Positions 30,619 to 38,814 of a DNA stretch of 64,000 nt are shown piece by piece. Source of the DNA: Vibrio sp. HB236076 (GTDB lineage: Bacteria; Pseudomonadota; Gammaproteobacteria; Enterobacterales; Vibrionaceae); assembly GCF_040957575.1 (NCBI RefSeq), contig NZ_CP162601.1, forward strand, positions 1,860,001-1,924,000. The letters run 5' to 3'. The notes beneath the pieces were generated by a model. That model saw only the letters and a list, made by a program, of their open reading frames with translations, was not told the origin of the DNA and made no database searches. Position numbers and translations under genes: made by a program. Position 1 is the first letter of the stretch, and each line of letters opens with the position of its first letter.

Positions 30619-31836
30619 TCAACCTTCAATCACTTTCATCAACAGTTCACCATCGTACATCGCTTGTTTGACTAACGCCGCCCCTGGTAGGGTTGTGGTA
30701 TGACTCAAATAAGCGGCTTCTAATACGAGCTCTTGGTGGTGTGTCTTCGGCGTCTGTTTTTTTATTTCCTCAATAAGCATAGGGTACAAAATCAAGCTTG
30801 CTTGGTTGATCTCACCCGCTAAAAGTACTTTTTCTGGATTAAAGAGATTGACAATAATAGCGATCGCTTTTGACAAGTGTTTGGCTAAATGAGCAATGCC
30901 AGCAAAGGCGAGTTTGTCACCGTTGTTGGCTGCCTGACAAATATCGGCAATCGTTAATTGTGGCGTCAGTCTTAAGATTGACTTTTTGCCCTGATTGAGC
31001 TCTTGTTGCAAAAATCGTTTGAGCGATTCAACACTCGCCAAGGTGTTTAGACAACCTCGATTACCACAAGTACACAATTCGCCATTTGGGTCAATTTGAA
31101 TATGAGCCAATTCGCCAATATTGCCCTGAGCGCCATGCAGCAAAGCGTCGTTGACAATCACCCCCGCGGACACGTCATCTTGAAAATCAACGAGAGCCAT
31201 ATTGTGACTTTTACTAGAATGGCCATACATTTGTTCAGCCAGTGCCCATGAACGCACATCGTTACCAACAAAGACAGGCAAACCAATCGCTTGATATACC
31301 GCCTTGCCAAGCTCTAGGTTTGACACTTGAAAACTCGGCATCGACAACACACGCCCACTATTAGGGTCAACTGAGCCAGGTAAGGTAATCGCAATACTCG
31401 TCAAACGATCAACGACGCTTTGATACATCTGAAGAAATCGTTGAATTTCCGTCAGTAACGCATCCAAAAAGCCTTCTTGATCAACGCAAGTCAGATTCAC
31501 TCTATGCTCAATTAATAAGTCGCCACCCAATTCGTGCAAAGCCAAATACAGTACATTCTGGTTTAAACGCAAAGATAAAAACTGCCAACCTTGGTGCTTA
31601 ACGCGTAAACCAATCGCGGGACGGCCGCGCCCAACAGCCACGCCCAGAGCAATTTCTTCCACTAAGTGGCCTTCAATAAGCTCCCGAGTGATTTTGGTGA
31701 TACTGGCCGGTGCCAGGCTGCTTTGCTTCGATAGGTCAATTCTGGAGATAGGCCCGTGTTGATCGATAAGACGATATACTCTTCCTGCGTTGTTTTGCTT
31801 AATTTGGTCAATGTGACCAGGTTGAGCCATGTACAT
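30619..31836 (-). CDS. mlc: ROK-family glucose repressor Mlc
   Basis: Represses PTS genes in the absence of glucose and is sequestered by unphosphorylated EIIB of PtsG. The N-terminal QPGHIDQIKQNNAGRVYRLI plus HTH LAPASITKITRELIEGHLV is almost the same as E. coli Mlc, including LTSIAITLPG and the PGAALVKQAMYDGELLM end. The zinc motif is CTCGNRGC preceded by GELAHIQIDP. At 405 residues it matches Mlc (406) rather than NagC. The start 31836 has GGAG six bases upstream. Confidence 0.93.
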   Translation of the reverse strand: MYMAQPGHIDQIKQNNAGRVYRLIDQHGPISRIDLSKQSSLAPASITKITRELIEGHLVEEIALGVAVGRGRPAIGLRVKHQGWQFLSLRLNQNVLYLALHELGGDLLIEHRVNLTCVDQEGFLDALLTEIQRFLQMYQSVVDRLTSIAITLPGSVDPNSGRVLSMPSFQVSNLELGKAVYQAIGLPVFVGNDVRSWALAEQMYGHSSKSHNMALVDFQDDVSAGVIVNDALLHGAQGNIGELAHIQIDPNGELCTCGNRGCLNTLASVESLKRFLQQELNQGKKSILRLTPQLTIADICQAANNGDKLAFAGIAHLAKHLSKAIAIIVNLFNPEKVLLAGEINQASLILYPMLIEEIKKQTPKTHHQELVLEAAYLSHTTTLPGAALVKQAMYDGELLMKVIEG

Positions 31837-31959
31837 TGATTACTCCGACATAAAATACAGAGGCATCTTTTGCTTTTGTAACGCGCTTGTGAAGAAGAAG
31901 AAGGCTATCTCGTGAGCCCAGTCACAATTCAATATCTTGCTTTGAGTCATCTATCACTG

Positions 31960-31977
31960 CCGCGATAAGTATCGCGG
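31960..31977. other. Hairpin between the patatin gene and mlc
   Basis: Perfect 7-bp stem CCGCGAT / ATCGCGG with an AAGT loop, 27 bp past the patatin stop. No U-run on the minus strand, so it is a poor intrinsic terminator; it could mark the transcript end or be an operator near mlc. Confidence 0.45.
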
Positions 31978-32003
31978 TCAAAATTCCCCGTATTACACGG
32001 TGC

Positions 32004-33188
32004 CTATGGCGATGAGTTCTGATTGAGATCACTGACATTATGACTCATATCTACCTTGTAATCAGCCGGCTTGTTCAGCACCGAATCAACCTGTGCTAAA
32101 TATCGCTCACCCGCGGCAAGACCAAGCTCATAGTCGTGATATAAATCGTCTTTTTTACTCAAAAGAGAGCGCGTTTTCAGTGGCTGATCTGGTGCAATTT
32201 GCACGATAAAACAGTCTTCTGGGGGCTGATTTAAAAAGTCCAATGTCAAGCGGTAGGTTTGATAGTGAACCATTAACATATCGGCAAGCTGCGAATCAAT
32301 TTTCCCCCCAAAAAGGTGACTGAGGCGGGTGATATCTTTCGCACCATAAAGCCAACGCTCGCCGTTCAGAGTACGGGGAACTTTATTATCCTGATTGAGG
32401 AAAGGCAACTGTTGACTCAAGTAGGCTTGCCAATCTGATTTCAACGACGTCAACTTGTCATACCAAGCATCTTGGCTTTGTAAAAATCGGTATACCATGC
32501 CCTCTTGTACTTGTTGGTCATCCGTCTCATTACTATCACTCGCCTCGACACAAGGCTCAGTGCGAATCACAGTGATAAAACGCGCACTGCGTCGCCACGC
32601 TTCTTGCACGGGAATCGAAGCTGAAACCCCACCGTCAACGTAAGTTTTATCAGCGATGTGTACCGGTTGTGGGTACAATTTGGGGATCGCGCAAGTCGCG
32701 ATTAATGTCGATAACCAATCACGGCCAAGAAAAGGTAAGTACTCATCGTGCATTGTCGCGGTATTGGTCACCGCGGCGACAGCGTGCCGCTGACCGAGGT
32801 AACGGCGTCCCTGTTCAATATTGAGGTGATAAGGAGACGCTTGAATCGCTTTCATCGCCCAGTCTAAACCCAAGGCACGCGAGCCTCGTGTATAAGAAAA
32901 CAAATTGAAAAAATCATTTTGAGTGGTCAGTTCATAGATAAAATCACGGCCCAGACCAGGCTGACGACAAAGATAAGGGCACAAATTTAATGCCCCTGCA
33001 GAAGTGCCAAAAAACTCATCAAAAAAATCAAAGTTAGAGGCTAAGAAAGCATCGAGTACCCCCGCGGTAAAAATACCTCGCTGGCCACCCCCTTGAGTGA
33101 CTAACGCTTTTTTTCCTCGGATGTATCCCACCGCTTGCTCGGGTTCAAAATATGAGGATTCTGAAGTTATTAATGAAGTTCGTATCAT
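32004..33188 (-). CDS. Patatin-like phospholipase
   Basis: A 394-residue lipid acyl hydrolase with a Ser-Asp dyad. The oxyanion motif is GGGQRGIF (33-40), the nucleophile elbow GTSAG places Ser at 63, and the catalytic Asp is D185 in YVDGGVSAS. The C-terminal half has no recognisable domain and may be a lid or membrane-contact region. It resembles the YjjU group of bacterial patatins. There is no signal peptide, so it is probably cytoplasmic or peripherally membrane-bound. Upstream by 44 bp is a 28-codon YnhF-like frame. Confidence 0.9.
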   Translation of the reverse strand: MIRTSLITSESSYFEPEQAVGYIRGKKALVTQGGGQRGIFTAGVLDAFLASNFDFFDEFFGTSAGALNLCPYLCRQPGLGRDFIYELTTQNDFFNLFSYTRGSRALGLDWAMKAIQASPYHLNIEQGRRYLGQRHAVAAVTNTATMHDEYLPFLGRDWLSTLIATCAIPKLYPQPVHIADKTYVDGGVSASIPVQEAWRRSARFITVIRTEPCVEASDSNETDDQQVQEGMVYRFLQSQDAWYDKLTSLKSDWQAYLSQQLPFLNQDNKVPRTLNGERWLYGAKDITRLSHLFGGKIDSQLADMLMVHYQTYRLTLDFLNQPPEDCFIVQIAPDQPLKTRSLLSKKDDLYHDYELGLAAGERYLAQVDSVLNKPADYKVDMSHNVSDLNQNSSP

Positions 33189-33232
33189 TATTTCAGAATA
33201 ACCTGCTTACTCGATAATGGCAATCAAACCCA

Positions 33233-33319
33233 TTAGTTGATGGCGATCAACCCCACTGCTAGGATCGAAGTCATAATAATCGCAACTACAATCAAACTGC
33301 ATTTTAACTCAATTTCCAT
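33233..33319 (-). CDS. YnhF-like membrane microprotein, 28 residues
   Basis: ATG at 33319, stop at 33233, with a strong GGGAG ribosome site six bases before the start. The product begins MEIELKCSLIVVAIIM and ends SILAVGLIAIN: a short polar N-terminus followed by one transmembrane helix. E. coli YnhF (29 residues) has the same plan, with xxLKxSL at the start and AVGL near the end, so I assign it to that family. YnhF's function is not known. It lies 44 bp upstream of the patatin gene on the same strand and may share its transcript. Confidence 0.72.
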   Translation of the reverse strand: MEIELKCSLIVVAIIMTSILAVGLIAIN

Positions 33320-33794
33320 CGCCTTCTCCCTCACCTCATTTCACTGTGTAATAACACTATTTAACGGGTATTCGTTGCTTTCATCATTGACCTACATCAA
33401 AACATGCTTTCATTTTAGCCTATTTCATCAGATAGTTTGGTTTAATTACAAAAATATGAAATAAAAACGCACAAACAAAATCAGAATTATATTTCAACAA
33501 AAATCTTCATTTTTACCATTTACACCCAAAAAATACGTTAATTGCAGTTTTTTGACTTACATAAAGCAAGAGACTCAAAACATCACCCTTCAGGTCAAGT
33601 TGATATGTAACCAGTACAATCTATTGATTTGACAATTTTAAATAGGTAGCCTCTTTGCTACGGACGGTGCTGCCGTCCTCACACATCGCACACTTTAACG
33701 ACCGTCTTCACACAGTCACAAGATCAATACCTATAACGTGCTCAGCACACCACCGTGTTTTGAAGACCCATATGTAATATTGGAGTAACTTACT
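33320..33794 (+). promoter_or_regulatory. Upstream region and structured leader of the NSS transporter
   Basis: 475 bp. The 5' half carries minus-strand control sequences of the YnhF-like gene. From about 33655 to 33770 the plus strand is GC-richer and can fold in competing ways: GGACGG (33662-33667) pairs with CCGTCC (33673-33678), or GACGGT (33663-33668) pairs with ACCGTC (33701-33706); GTCTTCA (33704-33710) pairs with TGAAGAC (33761-33767) around the small hairpin GTGC-TCA-GCAC. A near-perfect direct repeat CCGTCyTCACACA occurs at 33673 and 33702. GGAG precedes the start codon. No known riboswitch class is recognised. Confidence 0.45.
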
Positions 33795-35252
33795 ATGAAA
33801 CGAGAACAATGGGGATCTCGTACTGGATTTATCCTAGCAGCCGTTGGCTCGGCAATTGGCCTAGGTAACATCTGGCGCTTCCCTTATATGGCCTATGAGA
33901 ATGGCGGCGGCGCCTTTTTTATCCCCTACCTTTTCGCCATGATCACCGCCGGTATTCCTTTTATGATCCTAGAATTTAGTATGGGACATAAATACCGCGG
34001 CTCAGCAGCCAAAACCTGGACAAAAATTAGCCGCAAAATGCAGTGGCTAGGTTGGTTCCAAGTTGGCATCGCTGCCATTATTGGTATTTACTACGTCGCC
34101 GTAATTGGTTGGGCTATCTCTTATTTTGGTCTTTCTTTCAACCAAGGTTGGGGAAGCGACACCAATGCTTTCTTCTTTAGCAGTTATTTAGGCTTAGGGG
34201 ATAACTCACCAACTAATCTGGGCAGTATTCAATGGAAAATAGCCCTCTCAATGGCTATCGCTTGGGCTGTTACGTATTTAGCCATCGTCGGCGGCGTAAA
34301 ATCGGGTATTGAGCGCATGTCTAAAGTACTCATGCCTATTTTATTGGTCTTGGTGCTGTTGTTAATTGCTCGTATGTCAGTATTACCAGGCGCTTTGTCG
34401 GGGATTGAATACATGTTCAAACCTGATTTTAGCAAAATTTGGGATGCCCAAGTCTGGGCAGCCGCCTACGGTCAGATCTTCTTCACCTTGAGTATTGGCT
34501 TTTCTATTATGCTCGCCTACTCAAGCTACTTACCTGAAAAATCAGACATTAGCAATAACGCTTTTATAACCGTGTTGCTTAACTGCGGCTTTTCTATCTT
34601 AGCTGGTATTATGATTTTCTCCGTTCTTGGCTATATGGCACAAGAACAAGGAAAACCATTAACAGACGTGGTGAGTGCCGGTGTTGGCTTGGCGTTTGTT
34701 ACCCTACCCGCGGCTATTAACTTACTGCCGGCGCCTTACATTTTAGGCCCCTTGTTCTTTTTTGCTCTTGTGGTTGCGGGCATCAGCTCACACATTTCTA
34801 TTGTCGAAGCGGTTACCTCTGCTGTTATCGACAAAATGAAATGGAGCCGTCGCAAGGCCGCCACCATCGTCATTGGATCAGGCTTTGTCATTTCGATGGC
34901 GTTTGCCACCAACGGCGGCTTGCTATTACTCGATTTAGTCGATCATTTCGCCAACAACATCGGTATTATGACCAGCTGTTTGGTTGAAATTCTCTTCATG
35001 ACCTGGCTACTTAAAATTGCGGATGTTCGCGATTATGTCAACAAGGTGTCTGATTTTACTATCGGCACTTGGTTTGAACTGTGTCTTCGATTTATCACTC
35101 CGATTATCTTGGTTTTCATTGTTGTCACCAAGTTCTCAGTTTTGTTTAACGAAGGCTATGGCGGTTATGACTTAACCCTAGGATGGGGCATGATTTTGGC
35201 CTTACTTATTGCAAGTATTGCCGTCAATACCTTCAGCAAAAAGGAGTTTTAA
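33795..35252 (+). CDS. Sodium-dependent NSS/SNF-family transporter
   Basis: A 485-residue transporter with about 12 membrane helices, related to LeuT and MhsT. The signature GSAIGLGNIWRFPYMAYENGG split over helix 1 contains the Na+ and substrate contacts; helix 6 is FFTLSIGFSIMLAYSSY and helix 8 AGISSHISIVEAV. These read like the bacterial 12-helix branch that imports amino acids such as methionine or alanine. The exact substrate is not shown by sequence. A 30-residue membrane partner follows directly, as in MetPS-type systems. Confidence 0.93.
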   Translation: MKREQWGSRTGFILAAVGSAIGLGNIWRFPYMAYENGGGAFFIPYLFAMITAGIPFMILEFSMGHKYRGSAAKTWTKISRKMQWLGWFQVGIAAIIGIYYVAVIGWAISYFGLSFNQGWGSDTNAFFFSSYLGLGDNSPTNLGSIQWKIALSMAIAWAVTYLAIVGGVKSGIERMSKVLMPILLVLVLLLIARMSVLPGALSGIEYMFKPDFSKIWDAQVWAAAYGQIFFTLSIGFSIMLAYSSYLPEKSDISNNAFITVLLNCGFSILAGIMIFSVLGYMAQEQGKPLTDVVSAGVGLAFVTLPAAINLLPAPYILGPLFFFALVVAGISSHISIVEAVTSAVIDKMKWSRRKAATIVIGSGFVISMAFATNGGLLLLDLVDHFANNIGIMTSCLVEILFMTWLLKIADVRDYVNKVSDFTIGTWFELCLRFITPIILVFIVVTKFSVLFNEGYGGYDLTLGWGMILALLIASIAVNTFSKKEF

Positions 35253-35253
35253 T

Positions 35254-35346
35254 ATGGCAACCAGCGCAATTATCATGATGATTATCGGCCTTGGTATTAC
35301 CTGGGGCGGTGCGGTGCTTTGCATTCGAAAAGCAATGAATAAGTAA
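35254..35346 (+). CDS. MetS-type small subunit of NSS transporter
   Basis: A 30-residue membrane peptide beginning MATSAIIMMIIGLGITWGG and ending with a basic tail (CIRKAMNK). It starts one base after the transporter stop; the ribosome site AGGAG lies inside the last transporter codons. The single helix with a GxGITWGGA motif and basic end is the pattern of the MetS family NSS small subunits, which are needed for activity of Corynebacterium MetP. A strong terminator follows, so the operon is just these two genes. Confidence 0.88.
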   Translation: MATSAIIMMIIGLGITWGGAVLCIRKAMNK

Positions 35347-35368
35347 GTCGCATGACACTTTAAACGAT

Positions 35369-35400
35369 AAAAGCCAAAGCAAACGATGCTTTGGCTTTTT
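35369..35400 (+). terminator. Rho-independent terminator of the NSS transporter operon
   Basis: Stem AAGCCAAAGC / GCTTTGGCTT with a 7-base loop, followed by TTTTT. The arms are extended by A/T pairs and it can also serve the convergent outer-membrane protein gene ending at 35431. Confidence 0.92.
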
Positions 35401-35430
35401 TATGTTCTTTATTTTCTTACTCAGATACGC

Positions 35431-35862
35431 TTAGAAACGGTAAGTAATACCAATCGCGGCACCCAGCTCTAACTCTGTGTCATCGTGTATTTGCAGAGCA
35501 GGTTGAACTTCAGCGTAAGTCTCAACGTGGTTAGTTAACGCCATGTTTAAACCAAGCGGTACGCGAACCCCAAAGTCATCATCGTGACGGTTATCCCATT
35601 CGGTCCAGGCGCCGACACCGGTATACCAACTAAAGGGAACGTTAGCATTGAAGGTTCCGCGTTTAAAAATGTAGTCAAAAGCGCCACCATCGTTACCCAA
35701 AGTAAAACGATATTGATCATTGAGTTCCAAAACGCCACTTAATCCTTGGTCAAAGGCAATACCCACATCTAGGCCTTGATCATAATTGGCATCTGGACTT
35801 GGCGCGGCATGGGCAAAAAGTGGTGTCGCTGAAGCCAGTAAAATCACTGCTAACTTTTTCAT
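35431..35862 (-). CDS. Small outer-membrane beta-barrel-like protein
   Basis: 143 residues with a signal peptide MKKLAVILLASATPLFAHA, cut about residue 19. The mature part alternates polar and hydrophobic residues in short strands rich in Tyr, Trp and Phe (DQYRFTLGNDG, FSWYTGVGAWTEW, VETYAEVQPALQI) and ends in the aromatic terminus ITYRF that BAM recognises. Size suggests six to eight strands, like OmpX/OmpW-size porins, but I do not recognise a named family. It is monocistronic, convergent with the transporter operon. Confidence 0.75.
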   Translation of the reverse strand: MKKLAVILLASATPLFAHAAPSPDANYDQGLDVGIAFDQGLSGVLELNDQYRFTLGNDGGAFDYIFKRGTFNANVPFSWYTGVGAWTEWDNRHDDDFGVRVPLGLNMALTNHVETYAEVQPALQIHDDTELELGAAIGITYRF

Positions 35863-36147
35863 AATAAAACCTTTTTGTTATTCATTGAGTTAAGTTTCTC
35901 ACGATCATTCAGGGTTTAAACACATTGTGTATACTTAGCCTGCTCAAACCACTTCATTTCCAAATCACACCTTTGCGAAGATACACAGCCAAAGCTTGGG
36001 TGAAAATTTGCTCGTGGAATAACATCTAGATTAGGGAAAAATGACAATATCAATGTCAGTAACGGGTGAAGGGATGTTAAAAAAACCGACAAAGTTCCCT
36101 TATTGACTATTTATTTTTTAATCGTATTTTTTATATTCAAGGATAAA
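35863..36147. other. Upstream region of the outer-membrane protein gene
   Basis: 285 bp of AT-rich sequence before the terminator at 36148. It must carry the minus-strand promoter and leader of the beta-barrel gene; a ribosome site is weak (AAAAAGGTTTT type). No other gene or repeat is seen. Confidence 0.45.
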
Positions 36148-36174
36148 AAAAGCCAGTGTAATACACTGGCTTTT
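36148..36174 (-). terminator. Rho-independent terminator downstream of ptsG-RDD
   Basis: Perfect arms AAAAGCCAGTGTA / TACACTGGCTTTT around a single A, with a U-run on the minus strand. It lies 218 bp past the RDD stop, and the repeat element at 36212-36371 falls between the two. Confidence 0.88.
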
Positions 36175-36211
36175 CTATTGGTTGAATATCAGACTTCGCC
36201 GTGACAAGTAA

Positions 36212-36371
36212 TACCAATCTGATTCGGTATGTGGCCAATGATAGCGCGAAATAAACGCTTAAGAACAAAGCAAGAAAAGAATCTAACTCATTATTCTACA
36301 GTTAATTTTCTTAACGATGTTATCAAGCTTTTTAGCCATCTTGGGTAACCACCTATTGAGTTAGATTGGTA
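36212..36371. repeat. MITE-like intergenic repeat, copy A
   Basis: About 160 bp bounded by imperfect terminal inverted repeats TACCAATCTGA and TTAGATTGGTA (10 of 11 bases). It shares blocks with copy B at 43244: ACCAATCT-n-ATTCGGTAT, AGCAAGAAAAGA, and TTTTCTTAAC-n-ATG-n-TATCAAG-n-TTTT. There is no open frame inside. This looks like a non-coding miniature inverted-repeat element of the type dispersed in vibrio genomes. Confidence 0.72.
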
Positions 36372-36391
36372 GAAACTATATTAGCGCTAAG

Positions 36392-36853
36392 CTAGGAATC
36401 GATAACTTGCGTCAAGTGCTTATTATCATGCCAACTCAGATGACCAAAGCTGACCCATTGCGCCGCTGCATACAAGGGATACAACCCCAAGGTCGCTAAA
36501 CTCAACAGCATTTTATCGCATTCCCGGTATAGATACTGTTTACTACTTAAGTCTCGACCCTCTCGGTCACATACTTTTAAGCGCAAAAAATACTTGCTCA
36601 GTGATTGCCCTAAAAAGTGATAACACACGGTTTGATAACCGAGATAAACTGCGAGATACAATAAAAGCATCAGTAAATACATCGCCAATAATACCGGCAA
36701 AGAATAATACTTATCCGGTGAGAGCCAAAAGCCCTCACCTTGTTGTAAATGATGGAGCATCAACAGCACCGCTTCCATGATCACTTGAGTGAACATTTTT
36801 GCGATCAGTACATCAATCACAAAAGCCCCGCAGCGTCGATACTTTAACCCCAT
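36392..36853 (-). CDS. RDD-family membrane protein
   Basis: About 153 residues. The N-terminus GLKYRRCGAFVIDVLIAKMF contains the Arg and Asp that define RDD domains; three hydrophobic segments follow (around residues 16-36, 50-75 and 125-145), with GQSLSKYFLRLKV between them matching the GqTiGKkllglrV family motif. The ATG at 36853 is preferred; a GTG at 36859 overlaps the ptsG stop TAG. Family members are poorly characterised; some affect Na+/H+ exchange. Tight coupling to ptsG suggests co-expression with glucose uptake. Confidence 0.82.
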   Translation of the reverse strand: MGLKYRRCGAFVIDVLIAKMFTQVIMEAVLLMLHHLQQGEGFWLSPDKYYSLPVLLAMYLLMLLLYLAVYLGYQTVCYHFLGQSLSKYFLRLKVCDREGRDLSSKQYLYRECDKMLLSLATLGLYPLYAAAQWVSFGHLSWHDNKHLTQVIDS

Positions 36854-36858
36854 ACTCA

Positions 36859-38484
36859 CTAGCGGCCTAAACGCTCATTAATTTCAGCTTTATAGCCAGC
36901 AGCTTGAGCGCCATAAATGACCTGAATGCCCGTTTCACCGACTTTTACTAAGCCCTTTGCACCAAGCTGAGACGTCCAATACGCATTATCTTTAACTTGT
37001 GAGCCATCTTTTACGGTAATTCTCAATCGAGTAATACAAGCATCGACATCCACCAAGTTATCTGCGCCCCCTAGCGCTGCAATCATCTCATCAATCTGAC
37101 TGCCAGAAGATTGAGCGACATTACCCGATTTGGCAGCCTGATAATCTTGCTTAGACACAACGGCAACCGCACTGCCCTTACGCCCTGGCGTTAGGACATC
37201 AAATTTAACGATGTACCAACGGAAGAGGAAGTAATACAGTACCGCATAAGCAAGGCCAACCACCACAATGTAATACCAATGGTTAGCTGTACCGGTAAGG
37301 CCGGGTAATAAACCAAATAGTGTGAAGTCGATAAAGCCACCACTAAATGTCATACCCACTTTGACATTGAGCATATCCATTAACATAAAGGAAATACCGG
37401 CCAATGGTACGTGGATAAAATAGTACAAGGCAGGTGCCAAGAACAAGAAAGTAAATTCAATTGGCTCAGTAATACCGGTCAAAAACGCGGTTAAGGCAAC
37501 AGAAAATAGCAAACCGCCGGCGGCGCTTTTGTTCTCTTTGTCTGCCAAGCTGTACATCGCATAAGCAGCCGCTGGTAAACCAAACATCATGAATGGGAAT
37601 TTACCGGTCATGAAGTTAGTTGAAGTAAATTGTGAAAAATCCCCAGTGGCAAGCGAGGCAAAGAAAATGTTTTGTGTCCCTTTGATCAATTGACCAGCGA
37701 CTTCTGCCGTCCCACCAATCTCGGTTTGCCACAATGGCAAATAGAAGACGTGGTGTAAGCCGACAGGGATCAGTGAACGCTCAATAACACCAAACAAAAA
37801 TGAGGCAATATAGCCATGGCCACTGGCCGTCATTTCACCAAGAGCTTGACCTATCGCACCAAAACCGGCACCGATAAAAGGCCAAATAAACGTTAAAACA
37901 ATACCGTAGAAAAGTGCGGCAAATGCACTCACAATAGGAACAAAGCGCGCCCCACCGAAGAAACCAAGATAATCTGGCAATTTTACTTGTGAGTACTTGT
38001 TGTGCAAGATAACCGAGAAAGCACCAGCAATAATACCGCCAAACACCCCCATACTTAAGGTGTTTTCAATGCCAAGTGTGTTGGTTAATACACCTGGGTA
38101 ACTTTCACCAAGCAACACAACGGTATTGCTTGCCGTGTCAATCATACCGCCAACCACTAAGGTTTTTGCAATCGCTACGTTCATAACGAGATAGGAAATC
38201 AATGCCGCTAGCGCCGCTGCCCCCTTTTCTGTACGGGCAAAACCAATCGCGACCGCCAAGGCGAACATAACAGGTAGGTTGGCAAAAACAATCCCACCAG
38301 CGGCTGTCATGACTTGTAGGAAGCTGTTCAATGCTGAACCGGTTTCTAAAATGCCGATGTTGTAGGCTTCGATCATGGCTGGGTTGGTAAAGCTACCTCC
38401 GATACCAAGCATAATACCAGCAGCAGGCAGTAAGGCAATCGGTAGCATAAGCGCTTGCGACAGCTTACTAAAAAAGCTTTTCAT
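36859..38484 (-). CDS. ptsG: PTS glucose-type transporter, EIICB
   Basis: Sugar uptake with phosphorylation. Residues 1 to about 420 are the EIIC membrane domain (MLPIALLPAAGIMLGIGG, GVIERSLIPVGLHHVFY, ITEPIEFTFLFLAP). A linker leads to EIIB, whose phosphorylated Cys is C483 in DACITRLRITV. There is no EIIA domain, as in E. coli PtsG, which uses Crr. The open frame reaches 38520; MKSFFSKLSQ at 38484 is chosen, with GGAG eight bases upstream, giving 541 residues. Glucose is the likely substrate, but N-acetylglucosamine or a related sugar cannot be excluded by sequence. Confidence 0.9.
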   Translation of the reverse strand: MKSFFSKLSQALMLPIALLPAAGIMLGIGGSFTNPAMIEAYNIGILETGSALNSFLQVMTAAGGIVFANLPVMFALAVAIGFARTEKGAAALAALISYLVMNVAIAKTLVVGGMIDTASNTVVLLGESYPGVLTNTLGIENTLSMGVFGGIIAGAFSVILHNKYSQVKLPDYLGFFGGARFVPIVSAFAALFYGIVLTFIWPFIGAGFGAIGQALGEMTASGHGYIASFLFGVIERSLIPVGLHHVFYLPLWQTEIGGTAEVAGQLIKGTQNIFFASLATGDFSQFTSTNFMTGKFPFMMFGLPAAAYAMYSLADKENKSAAGGLLFSVALTAFLTGITEPIEFTFLFLAPALYYFIHVPLAGISFMLMDMLNVKVGMTFSGGFIDFTLFGLLPGLTGTANHWYYIVVVGLAYAVLYYFLFRWYIVKFDVLTPGRKGSAVAVVSKQDYQAAKSGNVAQSSGSQIDEMIAALGGADNLVDVDACITRLRITVKDGSQVKDNAYWTSQLGAKGLVKVGETGIQVIYGAQAAGYKAEINERLGR

Positions 38485-38560
38485 AATTTGTGCTCCTAAG
38501 CAAAATAAAGATGAAATCAAGTTAATGTCACCACCCCCGTTGTGACATTGAACATGAACA

Positions 38561-38587
38561 AAAAATAAACACTACAAGTTTATTTTT
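38561..38587. promoter_or_regulatory. ROK-type (Mlc/NagC) operator candidate upstream of ptsG
   Basis: Perfect 10-bp inverted repeat AAAAATAAAC-N7-GTTTATTTTT, 77-103 bp before the ptsG start. AT-rich arms with a short spacer are the general look of Mlc and NagC operators, and mlc is in this window. Direct proof is lacking. Confidence 0.7.
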
Positions 38588-38814
38588 CGGCTCTAAATAT
38601 ATATTGATGACCATCAAGGATGCTACAGAGAGAAAAAGGAATGTTCAAAAACAAGTATTAGATCACAATTGAACAAATAACAAACAACACAAAATGTATT
38701 TTAAGTATCTGTTTTTATTAAATTTAAATAAAAACCTACGTTAATCTGTAATAAAGATACAGTCTGTAGAAATAAAACAACACGGTGATTTATTGAACAT
38801 TTTCAAAATAGTCT

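Noticed and set aside
33237..33464. 75-codon plus-strand frame near the YnhF-like gene
   Set aside because: It is antisense to the much better supported 28-codon gene with its strong ribosome site.
36212..36371. Repeat copy A as an ERIC element
   Set aside because: Length is near ERIC size but the ends and inner sequence do not match the ERIC consensus I know.
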